From the NCBI RefSeq assembly GCF_947507565.1, contig NC_089184.1:2728001-2792000 (forward strand): DNA of 64,000 nucleotides, given 5' to 3'. Positions 46,501 to 58,700 of the stretch are shown piece by piece. Made by a program: the position numbers and the translations under genes. This DNA comes from Oscarella lobularis (Eukaryota > Porifera > Homoscleromorpha > Homosclerophorida > Oscarellidae). The notes beneath the pieces were generated by a model that was not told where the DNA came from, searched no databases, and saw only the letters and a list, made by a program, of their open reading frames with translations. The first letter of the stretch is position 1. Every line of letters begins with the position of its first letter.

Positions 46501-48711
46501 CTAATGTAGATGAACTTTCTCAAAGAGAACCTTGAACAACTGAATGCTACTACTAATTCAAGCGTTAATGAAAAGTTGGATTTTTATTTGCTTCAGCGGT
46601 TCTACGTTCACATTTATTTCCTTAGTATCATTGACTCGCATTTGGTTTTTGATGACGTAAAATGGCGGGCTACGGTCGTAGTTGAGCTTCTGCAGCGATT
46701 TTCGCGCGCTGACAGCCTGTCGACTAATCTTTCGAGCCTCCTGCTTGTATTGGTGCATTTGTTATTTGCGTATATTAGCATCCTTGGCGACAAAGCCACA
46801 ACAAACGTTGCGAGCATTAGCAGATTGACAACGGATTTAACGGATGAGGTCGGCAAAGTTATCTGTGGTTGGATAAGAAAATTCAAGTCTGGAGGCGAAT
46901 CCTTAGATTCTATTCTGATGGTACGTTTATTTTGCCTTCATTTTCTTTTCTTCACGCGTTTTTTAGTTTTGTGATAATTTTTTGAAGATCGAAGTTGTTG
47001 ATTCCACTTTAAGTGAGCTTTTGGTGTCTGTTCTCTCTGCGGAAATAGACAGTCTGTTAGAGGTATTTTTATACATTTTGCGCGTTTTTTTGCCTATGCT
47101 TGGTACGTATAGGAAAGGGGGAAGGAAGTTGTTATTGTTTTTTGCCAAATTGAAAGTTTGAGTTGTCACTCGAAACTGAGAGAGTGCGTAGCAAAGTTCA
47201 CAGCAAGAGCCCTGGAGGACGTCATTACCGTATGATTCTATCTAATCTTTCATCTTTTGACTTGTGTCTTATTTACGTCTGCAATAGAAAGACAAAAGCC
47301 TGCAAGCATTATTGGACACAGTTCTTAAAAAGTGTCCAGGGAATTCTCCTGATGTGTTGTCGAATCGATTTTTGAAACTTATTTTGAGTGAAAATGTTCC
47401 AGACAAAAAGCAATCAAACGAGATTTGGCTGAGGAGCATTTTAACGTGGCCTCTGTGGAAGACTTATTTTTTCGAGAACGGTAAAGAAAAATACGAAAAA
47501 GCGTTATCTAATAGTGAGAGCTTAGATTTCAGTGACAGTGATCGGGACATCCTCCTTTGCATCTCTAAGGCAAAGACAGTTGTTGCTGACGTTGTTCAGC
47601 TTCTGGAAGAAGACAGACTCTCCGTCACGCATTTTGATACGTCAAGTAAAAGAGATACTTTTCTGGAAGTATGTTGCCGGCTCGATGCTCAAACGCCAGG
47701 CAATTCTCTGCGTTTGAGGCACAAGGCAAGAGTTGCTCTCGAGAAAGCGTTCAAAGCTGAAAAACGTGTTCTGCGCAACTTTCTACGGCTCTGCGAAGAA
47801 TTAGGAAACGGTATAATCGATGCTAAGTCTACTGTTTCCGTCTCCTTGAATTTGTATCTTTAGTGTCCCTCAACGAGATTTCTGAGAAAATAGGCGATGC
47901 TGACGAAGAGCCTGTGTTGTTTACGGGATTCAAGCATTTGCAGCCGTATATAGAGAAGCTGAACGACCTTCACGGAAGCATTGTTTTTCAGGATCTATGG
48001 CACGAGCATACGTCCCAGCCGCTGGAACCTGTCGATTCATTGGAAAAGTTACTTCAGTCCGTCATTCGGCCTATATTTGCTTCTTGGAAGCGACTTTATG
48101 TGAGCATCAAACGCGGTACAGTGACCGCGTTCGACGTGCAAAGATACTTTGGAAAAGTTTTTCTCAGCAAAGAGAACCTTGAACAGGAGCTAAAGATGAT
48201 GCTGAAGTACATTGATTTCGAGTCAAGTCTAAGTGATTGGCTGAACGAACGAATAGAGCAAATCCTTTTGTTCGGCAGGAGACATTTTGTATGCAGCATT
48301 TCGAAACTCGTTAGGAAGATATGTGAGGCACTTGGTGCAGAAAGATTTACTCTTTGCCCACTCTTTACTTTTAATGAGGTATTTGCTCTCTCGCTTAATC
48401 GTTATGATTCAAAAAGGTTTTATTTATCAGAAAGAGCCTATGCCGAGTTTGCAAGATTATCCTCCGCTCCTGAAACAATTCCTAATTTCTCTGAACCCAG
48501 AACGAATTGCTGTCCTGAATCGGTTATCAAGCGAAAGCGAAAGTTTCTTGAAGAAGATAAAGGATGTGGACGTCGAGGGTAGGCTCTCCTCTTCTTATTG
48601 TATAACTATACTCCTCAACCCATTAACTTAGGTCAGACCGTGTTGCAGGATTTATGCCATATTTGGAGCATAGTTTCAAAGTATCAAGTATTGGTTGGTG
48701 ATAACATTTAG
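43528..48711 (+). CDS. CARD-SH3-RNF213-like (stalk only) protein
   Basis: The ATG at 43528 (MIDLITDPWEAKARP) begins a CARD (LITKHEGDELRSLN, KLIVDILPSKDQRTFAEFVD, NTEGQEYLAELI). Exons 43528-43834, 43943-44011 and 44466-44590 join in phase to give an SH3 domain (VLGIMSF, ISFDEKDWVVLLEDISADW, GRIGLFPRTSLF). Further phase-matched exons (from 44645, 44783 and 44932) lead into sequence I read as the N-terminal half of RNF213-family giant E3 proteins: FLHPGWGFDTSKQ, a CBM20-like EYHYVVTDDYKHEF, PLVHLLSGSIEPFE...WWCLEGL, and a stalk with VIRPIFASWKRLYVSIKRGT and LNERIEQI. A spliced frame ends in a TAG near 48711 (VLVGDNI), so the AAA+ dynein-like core and RING are absent. One unexplained frame change lies near 45060. 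CARD and SH3 suggest an assembly or adaptor role in antimicrobial ubiquitin signalling, by inference. The RNF213 link is from motif pattern only. Confidence 0.6.
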
Positions 48712-50759
48712 TTCGGTCGCTGTGTTTATATCCGTAGCTGCGCATGCATTTGTATACCTTTCTTCCCCCTCCCTCCTCCCTATCTCCTTCCCTCTTGTAC
48801 CCCCTCCGTGCGTAGTTTTAGGGCGTCAAATTATTGCTAGCTATAAAAGAATAGCATTTTTTACTTGATCGCTGTCTCTGCGCTTAGCGCACTGGAATCG
48901 ACTCTTTTGATTTGTCGAGAGTCGCTTTTGTCATGTAATTTAGTAAACTTTTCGTTCCTCTCCCTCTAACCCATCACCTTCCCTCTTGTGTGCCGGCCGC
49001 CCCCATACGTAGTCGTTGGTGGTAAACGTTTATCTTCTTGTTTCGTTATTACCCGTCCTCGTATAAGTCGTGGCGCACTTCAATTTAGTTGAAGAAGGTT
49101 CGATTCGTGCCGAACCAATATCCTATTTTACTAAAAGAAAGGGAAAAGATCCCCATTGCCACACTTTGATCAAATAGATACTCGGAGTCCCTGTCATAAA
49201 TCCATAGGCGCCGGAGCGCAGGAAGGAGGGAGGGCACGTGCCCCCAATATGCCCCCCCCCCCCCCCCCCCCCCCCCCCCACTGGATCCGCCACTGCAAGC
49301 TTATCTCCTTTTAGGAGTCATTTTCTCGCTATCCGAATAAGGATGACTATTTCAAACCGACTTATAATTCGATTGGCGCATCGAACGTTTGTTTCTCCCT
49401 TATCAGGGGCTTGCTACGGTATGTAAAGTCCCGTCCGTTCTATCGTTCTCTGCGCTTCATTCGCTTTGCCGTGCGCTTTGTCGGGCTTATCCGGAGAGAT
49501 TATATCGATTGGATGCGTCAAGACGCCGCTGCGAGGTATCAAGATGGGGTAATCGCGATTAGGGCTACGGAATCGCGACAAAGAGCGTCTATTGCCTTTC
49601 TTTTGAAATACGTACGTTTGATAGAATGCAATAGAGTGAAAACGGCGGTTGACGAAGCCGCGCTTTTCGCTAGGACGCTGAGAACGATGCCATGCATTGA
49701 AGACGATGTTATGAGAGTTCCTTCGCTCTCAGCAGATGTTTTATTGATCCCTGTCTAACGCCGTCACACTGTTTTTGTCTCTCTCCTGCGCCTGCGGTCA
49801 CCTTCTTGCTGTTGAGCCCCGATCTGACTCCAAGTAAATATATTTGCTAATTCTTAGTTGTCTTTTTTATTCTGTTTTTCCTCGCTCTGGGATTCTTCCT
49901 CGATCGAAGCGTCGTAGGGTGGTCACGTGGACGTAGCGACTCTCCTTCTTCAATCACGGGCATTTTTGAAAGAAATCGTTCGAAAGTATAGGAGAATAGG
50001 TAAAGTACTTAGTGTGTCTAATTAGAGGGTACATATTCCGGCGTCGGTTGTGAGACTATTAAGTGGAAGGGTAGAGGAACGTTAGCCCCAGCCAAATACG
50101 TTATCCTTTTTCTTATAGAAATTCGACTAATGCTGTACGGCGCCACCGGATCTCTAAATTAAGCGCTGCAACGCGAAGAGCGCGAGGCCCTTTATCGTCA
50201 AGAGCAACTGGGACGACGCCACATCTTAAACGCCTCTTCCTTTTCTCCGATGGTTCGTCTCGAGAACAGCAAGACAACGATAAAGTCGATACCGGCGACG
50301 GTGAAACCGCTACCGCAGCTTTCGCGTCGCCAAACCACGAAGACCTAGGATGTGCGTAAAGACGATCGACTGTCGTTTCAACGAGAACGTGCAAGGTAAC
50401 CGGGTAATGTACTAGATCCAAAGTTTAGATAATACACGGTAGTTTAGATTTGATTCTTATAGTGCCATCATTACTTGTGGGCCTGTGGCGTCGTAGTTCT
50501 GGGGATGTTATAGAAGAGCGTCGCAGCTTGGAAACTTTACGTGTGGCGCTATCAATTGCACCGTGGAATCGTTTGACTTTGCTCTTCTCTTTGTATTTTT
50601 AGATGAAATTTGTTCAACGCACTGAGGAAACGAAAGGAAGTTCTGCGAACTTCACGTCTTCAACAGGATCCCGAACGCAAAAGATTTCACTCTTTCTTTT
50701 CCGTTTAGGTTCGATGCGTTAGATCCTATCTGCTTCTTTTGTTTTGTAGGCACATCCAC
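48712..50759. other. Mostly intergenic; unassigned open frame 49411-49758
   Basis: The plus-strand frame 49411-49758 (RFVGLIRRDYIDWMRQDAAA) is basic, lacks a recognised domain and may be chance. Pyrimidine-rich duplicated pieces occur at 48760-48810 and 48955-48985 (ccctccct... accttccctcttgt). No gene is firmly supported. Confidence 0.35.
49200..49297 (-). repeat. Transposon-end-like sequence with a 28-nt C homopolymer
   Basis: On the minus strand this reads CAGTGGCGGATCCAGTGGGG, then a G28 run (C at 49252-49279), then GGGCACGTGCCCTCCC. CAGTGGCGGATCCAG-type starts followed by poly-G are common ends of hAT-like non-autonomous elements in animals. The other end was not found. A related start (CAGTGGCGTAGCCAG) lies inside the Helitron at about 22607-22622. 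Confidence 0.55.
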
Positions 50760-51110
50760 CTCCGGGCCCTGAGGTGACTAATCAAAACCGGCCCAACTCT
50801 TGAGCCAGAGAGGTTAAACGTGGCTTGAACGCAGGGGAGCCCAACCCCTACTCCAGTGGCACGAGTGATAAACTGCCACCCCACTTGGGCAAGACGCGGT
50901 GGGTACAATAGCGGTCCCCCTGGAATCAGGCTGGTAGCACTCACATCCGAGTTCTACCGGTCCCAGGCGTCCGAGCCGGGAGACTAAACAGGCTCCAACT
51001 CCGACGGGGGAGTAGTGAGGTTGACCCCCACCCAACCGAAGCCTGTACGAGTCCTTACGGTCCGTGCAGGTGGACAGCAGAACAAGGGAGACCCATGCCC
51101 AAAATTTTTT
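50760..51110. other. Compact GC-rich block of unknown nature
   Basis: About 350 bp with several short stem-forming words (gcctgtacgagtccttacgg with ccgtgcagg; ggtccccctggaatcagg) and an abrupt change to AT-rich sequence at 51100. It resembles the 5' or 3' structured end of a retroelement, but no partner copy is in the window. Confidence 0.3.
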
Positions 51111-51569
51111 TGAATTTCCGGTTTGCTTCCGGGTTTTATTCAATAAAATTATTACTTTGTAAAACTCGGGATCCCGTCGCCGCTACGCTACATCTACACT
51201 ACTGCTACAACTACTACCTAGCACTACAGACAAAAAACTTTCATCTGAAAAGAGCTACAAAGTCCTTTCTCTGTCCTTTTCTTTCTTCCACCTCTTGACG
51301 AAATAAGACAGCTTTCACATATGGCGAAGGTTCTTAAGATGTACCGGCAAGATTTCCTAAAAAGAGACCAGGTGCAATTATTAAATGCATAGGATTAACA
51401 TTTCTTGCCTTTCTGAGAGAATTGAACTCGTGAAGTTGCTCTCCTCGTTCTTTCCCTGCCTCCATTTGCTAGACGGTATATGCTCTCCTGGGCAGAGCGA
51501 ACGACAACGCATAAAATCAAAACTCTAATTAAATGTCTTACTCGCTTCACGTCTTCTCGCTGAGGTAGC

Positions 51570-52520
51570 CGACAAAATTAAACCCGTACTTTGGAACACG
51601 TTCTATTGTCTCACGAACCTAAATTACCTGAAAGTCCATTGCGTAATGGTCTAAAGCACGTGGCCGCTGCTAGCTAACGTCAGAGGGAAAGGAGCTACAA
51701 CCTATAATCTCTGTGCCGCCCTACCTACTAGCAGACGCCGACTAAACCCTTATGCAAGGAAAGGACCCGTGCATACTATCGTAGTTACGCAACGAGTGCA
51801 GACACGTCCTATCTGCTCTAAAACCAGATGAATATGTCCCGTCTACACTCTCTGCGTCGGACATAACATGGGATTTCATGCATGCTATGCCACTCACTAA
51901 GCCTTCGCATGAGCCCCAACCCGCCCTCAATTAGTCTGTCAGAAATCGAGTCCTATTCTTTAGATTTGGTTGGAAATCAGTCTATGCCCAAAACGTGGCC
52001 AGTGGCAATCAATCTATATACACGATGCAGAGAGGGCCGCCCCTTAAGTGAATGCCTACAACATTGGGGGCCCTTACAGGAATCAGACAAACCTTGCGAT
52101 CCATTGATTCTTCACTCATCGCCAAAGTTCACACAAACTTAAAAGTAAACGCATTTAGTGAGACACATTCATGCGCATTCAAAAAGCGTTAAGACGCTTG
52201 ACGTCAAAGTAGAAGAGTAAGCGCGATGCATGACGATCGTGGGTCCTACATAGGGGCCCCGGAACAAAACCTCGTACAGTCGCCGACAGAAACACTCGTT
52301 TGGAACAGTATAAGAGTAATCGCGGAAGCGATCGACGCCGGATTGCTTACCAGGGAACGGATGACATCATGCGTCGTCTCCATCTTGCGTGGGATTCGAA
52401 AGGGGGCGGAACCGTTGCCGAAAAAACCGTCCGCTACGACGTCCACTCGACTCTAACAGGCATCCTGCGAATAAAAACGAGTCTGAAAAGAGTTAAAGAC
52501 CACTTCGAAGCTTATACCAT
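51570..52520. repeat. Dispersed repeat family 2, copy 2 (partner at 33330-34290)
   Basis: Same orientation and order as copy 1. At its right end the plus-strand frame (HLAWDSKGGGTVAEKTVRYD, STLTGILRIKTSLKRV) runs on a little further than in copy 1, so the family may carry a piece of a host or element gene. No recognised domain. Confidence 0.75.
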
Positions 52521-52792
52521 GCAATCCCAAACCGCGAGCTATCCTGTCCGAGTCGTTTTTGTTTCGATGCCGACGTTTCGCGTTGTTTATGGTCCAGTAA
52601 ATCCGATACGTGACTTAGTCTTCAGGCTGACGCTGAACTTGTATTCTCGACTCAAAAGAGCCGAAGAGCTCGCCCAAAATGCAAGAGCGAACGAGAGCAA
52701 GACAATTTTCATAGTGTGGACATACGGGTTTCACAGTAAAGGTTCGCAATGATAAAAACAAGTGGCGATCCTCTAAAAACACAACAAAACGA

Positions 52793-53590
52793 TCAGTTAA
52801 TTGCGTTGTATTGCGCTTTGACAGTGACAATGAACTTCGGAAACGCGTAGTGGTTTCCTTTGTAGCAAGAAACGTATATGGTTGGATTAGTATCATTGTT
52901 AACTGTAGAGTAATAGAGGTACTCATCGGAGCCAAGGAGATGCGAGTAGCCTGGAATAGGGGGTGGCATAACGCTGTCTTTGAGTCTTTTGGTAAACATT
53001 CCTATGAGAACGTCACATAATAGCAACGTTTGGTTTCCTGTGCCTAGATTAATGTCTGCGTAACCCAAAGCCATCTCAGCCTTGACGGCAAAGTACACCC
53101 CTTTCCCATAGAGAGAACCGCGTTTTCCTGCAAGTTCTTTCTTGAACCCTTGCTCAACTATGGATTGAGCAGCTTGAGCCGTTGTTCCGTGGAATAGCTG
53201 TAGACACTCTTTGGCTGTGCCTTGCTCTAGTTCTCTTCGCCTTCTCACTCTAAGTCTCTCTCTTTCCTCTTCAAATTTAGCACGCACTTCGGTGCATATG
53301 ATTTTTTCTACTTTGATGATCTGACGAGGCCGGAGCTGTTTTTCTATAGCTTTGTACTCAGGGCCTTCGGGATTGAGTAAAACGTACTCAGAACCGCAGT
53401 ACGTAGCTCGTCTCGGAATGATTCTCTCATCGTCTTCATTCACCAATGTTTCGTTTTCCTCCTCCTCCTCTTGCACAAGAACGGCGCTGGCACGTTTGCG
53501 GCAACAGAGACAGCCAGAAGCGCAGTGCTTGCTGCCCGATGCGTTTCTTCTGTGATCTGCATGGGACTGAAAATTTGAGCGTAAACGCAT
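52793..53590 (-). CDS. Compact PARP-like ADP-ribosyltransferase (H-Y-I type)
   Basis: A single-exon frame of 265 residues from ATG 53590 to the stop at 52793. The N-terminal ~35 residues are His/Cys-rich (CASGCLCCRKR), then comes an acidic run (QEEEEENE), then a PARP catalytic domain. LFHGTTAQAAQSIVEQGF gives the catalytic His, SLYGKGVYFAVKAEMALGYA gives the Tyr, LLCDVLIG follows, and NPTIYVSCYKGNHYAFPKFI is the last motif. The third triad position is Ile rather than Glu, the pattern of mono-ADP-ribosyltransferases (PARP10/14-like). The fold core and nicotinamide-site residues are present and there are no lesions. The gene lies next to immune-type genes but there is no operon logic in animals. 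Partner and target are unknown. Confidence 0.9.
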   Translation of the reverse strand: MRLRSNFQSHADHRRNASGSKHCASGCLCCRKRASAVLVQEEEEENETLVNEDDERIIPRRATYCGSEYVLLNPEGPEYKAIEKQLRPRQIIKVEKIICTEVRAKFEEERERLRVRRRRELEQGTAKECLQLFHGTTAQAAQSIVEQGFKKELAGKRGSLYGKGVYFAVKAEMALGYADINLGTGNQTLLLCDVLIGMFTKRLKDSVMPPPIPGYSHLLGSDEYLYYSTVNNDTNPTIYVSCYKGNHYAFPKFIVTVKAQYNAIN

Positions 53591-53690
53591 GACTCTTTTC
53601 GATATGATACTTATATTTTACAATTTCAACGGCAGAAGAAGCACTCTAAATGCAAGATATATTTGAAACATTGATCTAAACTATCCTTGG

Positions 53691-54766
53691 CTAACCTACC
53701 AACAAAATGAATCCCAGAAAAGCCACAGCGCAGACTGCGATCTTTGCACTTTTTTCCTCGACGCTGACTCCGGAGTCGGCTGCTAGAACTGTTCCGCAAG
53801 TGAAAAAACCGGTGGCTATAGGTAAATCAAAAACAACGGAGAACTTCTCCACCGACGGCTTATACTCCGTGACATAGAAAAGAATAGGAATCAGAAGCTC
53901 GTACAAAACAGCAGCCGCAAAACCGAGCCCAACGGCAAAACGACAAGCAGGATTTGATGCAAACTTGCATTTGTCGTAGGCTGAATCTTTCAGAAAATCA
54001 TTAGAAGTGTAGCCTTTAGAGATTGTGAGAAGCGACATCGTTACACCTGATGCCTGTAAACAAAATGGGCGACTGTATGTATTTATCGATGGTTCTTTGA
54101 TATATAACCTTACCATAGCAAAACCGTGAGCAACTGCTTTTGGAATCGCTTTAGATTTGATAGGAATTCGCTTCGCTACTTTAGCAATAACAAAGAATAT
54201 CTGAGAAAAAAATATGCCATGTATAGTCTATAGACATAGAGAAACATTCAAGGTCAATTACCCAAAGCATCAGAGAACACTCTGCGCAAGCAATGGCTTG
54301 GGAAATATTTTCATACAGAATACCAAAATTTACGCTTTTGTCGTTGTCGAAATTAATGGCTTGTGATGTCCAGGCGTGCACAAATCCGGCGGCTGATACA
54401 AGCCACATTAGAGAGGCTATCACACCAAGAACGACTAGAAACCAGGATCCCCTCGTAATACTGTTGGATGTGTCACACAGGTTGCTCGCGTGCCACTGCT
54501 TTCCCATCACCAAAAGAGACATCACAACAAAACCTATTGACGCCCAAGAGACGGCGACACGAAAACGACAAAGCCATTCGCTGTAAAAGAGGCAGCTTCT
54601 GGCAACTTCATCATTTGCTGCACCAACAGAAACGAGCATCAAGATCGCCAAGACCTAAGCCAAAGTACGTAAGTATCCAGCAAAGATGCCCCACAACGCT
54701 TACGAGAACGATCGCAATGGTGGCAATAGTTGCAAAAACAATCAAACGTGCAGCAAAAGTATTCAT
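53691..54766 (-). CDS. Multi-pass membrane protein with two four-helix modules
   Basis: Four exons join in phase: 54766-54704, 54654-54262, 54200-54114 and 54053-53691 (introns of 49, 61 and 60 nt), giving about 301 residues from the ATG MNTFAARLIVFATIATIA. Seven or eight hydrophobic spans are visible: residues ~8-34, VAVSWASIGFVVMSLLVMG, GSWFLVVLGVIASLMWLVSA, a span across AECSLMLWIFFVIAKV, a weak one at VTMSLLTISKG, VGLGFAAAVLYELLIPILFY, LPIATGFFTCGTVLAAD and AVCAVAFLGFILLVG. Paired Cys in the first loops (RSCLFYSEWLC, DKCKF...PAC) occur in both halves, suggesting an internal duplication of a MARVEL-like four-span unit. The family is not recognised. The gene is intact. Confidence 0.8.
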
Positions 54767-55741
54767 GCTTGTGATCCTAAAAGTAAGAGATTCATTTTAC
54801 GTAGGTTCAAGAATAATAGTGTTCTAGCAATAGATTCTATAATAGTTCTACAGCGCCTGCGTCAAACATGCTACGGCACTGAGGCTGTACGGCATGCGTA
54901 GGTACACGTGAATATTTGCGCGAGCTTATATTGCCGTCAAGCAGCAAGCTGAAAGCGTGCACCTTGGTTACTTTTGCAACATACGGAAAGTACATGCACG
55001 CTTATTTGCATGATGATATTGAAAGTGCGTGATTGCACAAACGCGCCTTGCCGAGATTTCTATCTAAAAACGCTGCTGCGACAGCTGATACTTGCCTTCA
55101 CAACAATACTGTAGTAACGTCGGCGTTCCATGTAATACAGGTATCTAAACTATTATCAGCTAGAGGCCGTACGTGCGTGTCTACTCATGCAATCCCGTCG
55201 ATCTCGCTCGCATGAAAAGGCGCGCTCGCGCCACGTATTCATACGCACGCTCTCACCTTCTTTATCGCAGATTGACAGACCCCGAGCGAGCATAAGTGAA
55301 TAACTCTTGACAAAAATTGAAAGAAAGGTTCACCTACTGCACAATACCGAAAGAGCGCGTATGAGGGATATCCCTCCTCCCGGCTCACGTGTAACAATCG
55401 CAGTTCAACGCTCTAACTCTCGCGTCCAGGACGTTTGCGTAGCGTAAAAGTTTGATAGTCGCCTGCTCAAAGAAATTATTAGCGACAGTGCTTCTATATT
55501 GAAGAAAAAAATTAAAAGCCCCCATGAAGTGCGCGTATATTCAGAGCAGCACGCCAAGTCTTGCACTCTAAAGACTACTACATGCATAAGTACCGCATAG
55601 ATGTTTTTCAATCTACGTCTTCGTCGAAAATTTGTAAAATATCGGGTCGACTTGGTGGAGGAGTCCTTATGCCCATGGTTTTGAATGCGTTTAAAAAAGA
55701 TTCAGCCAATTGCACTTAATTGAGCAATATTGCGTAAACGA
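54767..55741. other. Intergenic between two minus-strand genes
   Basis: Should hold the promoter of the membrane-protein gene and the 3' end of the NLR-like gene. No coding pattern or repeat was recognised. Confidence 0.4.
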
Positions 55742-58700
55742 CTACATGAGACGCGCTTTAGACTCACATCGCTTTACACTTTGATGCTCCGGAGGAAAAT
55801 GTTTGGTTTCTTCTCTAGCTCTGATCAGCAAATCTTGGCTGTCACTGAACTGTCCTTTCACACACAAGCACCTCACGTACTGAATAAGAACTTTTACAAG
55901 AAAAAGAAATAATGATAAAAAGTTTTCACAGAACCGCTTTGGAACTCACTGCCCATTCTTGCAGGGTTTCCAGTGGGAAGATTCTTAGAGTTGTCCCAGG
56001 CCATTTTCACCATCTCCAGAGCATCATCGTGTTTTCCCAGTGAGAAATAAGCCTCGCAAAGGAAAACGCACGCTTTAGAAGAAAAAGATAAATATTCGTT
56101 TCTGCTTTGCTTAGTAAAAAGCATACCTAACGATAATTCATACTTTCCATCAGGATAAAGTTCGGTGTAAAGAGAAATCGACTCTTTCAAATAACGAACT
56201 ACTTCCTGTTTTCTTTGCTCTGAGCACGTGACGAGCAGCTTTCCTTCACGCAAAGCATCTCCCAAAATAGCAAGGCCTGAATAAAAACATAAAAACCGAA
56301 AACGTCATATCATATTTGAAAGAAGCACAGTTTGCTTTCTCGGTCAGAGTATCAACCCTTTGGGGTCCTTTTTCAAAGAGAGACAAACTCTCTCTAAGGA
56401 ATTCAATAGATTCTTTGTGTTTTCCTGAAATATAAAGAACTCGCCCGTGCCAATAGAGCGCTAGAAGAAAATTTCGACTTTTCAAATATAGCTGACATTC
56501 TGCCAACCTTGTGGAACTCGAGGATGCTCGGGCGGACACACGGACCTTATGACGGACAGGCCATCGCGCGAGAAGTCACACGCTTGGGAATGACGGCCCA
56601 TTTGAATCATACACAAGCTCATCTCATAACGCACTGCAAAAGAAACATGTAGAAAAAGTCTTCGTAAGAGAAACCGACTTACACACGCCAATATCTTCGT
56701 GAGCGCCTGGGATCATTTCTTGGTAAATTCTCAGAGCTTCGAAATAATTCTCTAGAGAATCGTCTAGAAAACCCTGCACTTTTTGACACCACCCTAGACA
56801 CTGGTGACCTGGAAATTAGAAATTAAAATAAAACATAACGTAGTAGTAAAGCTCACTAACAGTTCGCAAGACATATCCCAGGATCAAAAAGACCACTCTT
56901 CGCCAAAGAGAGAGCTTCTTGCAAAACTCTCAGCTCTTCATCAAATCGCTCCGAAATACTGTAGATACGTGAAAGTCGTAGATAAACTATAAAAAGCGGT
57001 GAACATAGAGTAAATTGAGCCATCGACCAGCAATGTACTGTACCATTAAAAGTGCTGGCGGCGGCTACCGGAGTTTCGTACACAGAATAAACATTGACTA
57101 GTTTATGAAGAATCCACTCGGCGTAAGCCATTGAGCCTTGGAGCTCTTGGCTTTGCGCCAGCAAGTACAATGCTATCAAACCCACAAAGAAACCTAAGAT
57201 GGTGTAGACGCACTACGCATTGTCTACAAACCTTCCTCATAAAATACGACGTCAGAATCGGTAAGGTCTTCAGGAAACTTTCCGCCTAGAGCTCGCCGAA
57301 TATTCACGTCAACCTCTTCCAAAATCTTCAAGCAATATTGGCTGGACGCCAAGCCCAAGTAATCTAACGCAGAACGCGAGAAGAAAGAAGACATCGAAAC
57401 GAGTTTCACTTACAGTCTCTTCTTCTAAGTCGGATTTCTTCCTCAGAGAATCTCGTCGAGTTGGCTTCAAAAGCGTCAACGCGAAGGCAGCACAAGAACC
57501 TTGCATCTTCGTAGTGCTTGTAAAGAAGCGCCAACTGACAGCTGTAGTCAACCAGTCCTGGATAGATACCGGTATCGTCATCGAGTATCCCCATTCTAAG
57601 CATCTTCTCTACAGTAGAATAGATGTGAGGCGTAAGGGAGAGAACAATCGGACTAATCAAAGAATTGCTCAAGTCGTTGATGGGAGGAAGACGTTTGAAT
57701 AAAGCCTTGGAAGCGGACTTTAGGACGCTGATAAAGTCGTCCGTATTTTCGGCCATTCGTTGCAGCATGCTTGCTTGAATCAAATGATGCATGGAGAAGG
57801 TGACAATCATATCGTTATCAGGACTACTGATCTGTTGAACGAGAGAGCGTTCGTTCAAAATTCTAATCGCTTTTGAGATTTTGAACTCCTGTTCGAGAGG
57901 ATTCGTCTGAAAAGCAGCATCGGCGACGACGTCTTGAGGAATGTCACGCGACGACACGACAGCGCAGCACTTGAGAAGGAGATAACCCTCGTGAGATTCC
58001 TCATCTCTCACGTCATCAAGATCCATCTCCCAAGTTAGAGACACGCGATGTTTCTCCCTCTCTTTGTAAGCGATCTGTGCACGCAAAACTTGATCGCAAA
58101 AATTGACGACATGGCGAGGGTCTAGACGAATGAACCCATTGATGTTGTAAATGTTGCGTTGCCTGAGATTCTCTTTGAGATGGGACAGATGAAAGTAACG
58201 CAAGAAACTATCTAAATTCAACGCTGCCGCTTCCAAGCGCTTAGCCTCAGCATCAATCTTCCTCCAGTACTTCAAAAACGTGATCCTGTGCTGCTCAATA
58301 TATGTACCCGCGTGTGATAAAGCCAATGGGAGACCGTCGACGGGAGGCTCAGCCGCCACTTTCTCCGCATACTTCTTCTCGTTGTAGTCGAGAGTTTGCC
58401 AAGAGTCTTTCGATTTTCCGGCCCAACAGAGAAGAGCAACAACGGCCTTTTGCTTTTCAAGAACGCTTAAGAGCAATGAGTTGACGTTTCGCTGATAGAA
58501 GATGTCGTGCGTCTGCGCTTTTCTCGTCGTAATGATGATGTGACAGGCATCGTGAGCTCCGGGCAAGATATCGTTGACAAAGCCAAAATCGTCAGTATTG
58601 TCAAGAAGAAGAAGACATCGAGGGCGATTTTTGATATAGCGTAGGAAAGCACGAAGGACGTCAGAGGCTGAAGTCACCGAACTGATGACGTCACGCTCGT

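Noticed and set aside
49060-49125. Possible plus-strand tRNA (ggttcgattcgtgcc)
   Set aside because: No cloverleaf could be folded with proper acceptor and anticodon stems.
54468-54827. Plus-strand frame over the membrane-protein gene
   Set aside because: A shadow of the minus-strand exons, which have consistent splice sites and hydrophobic spans.
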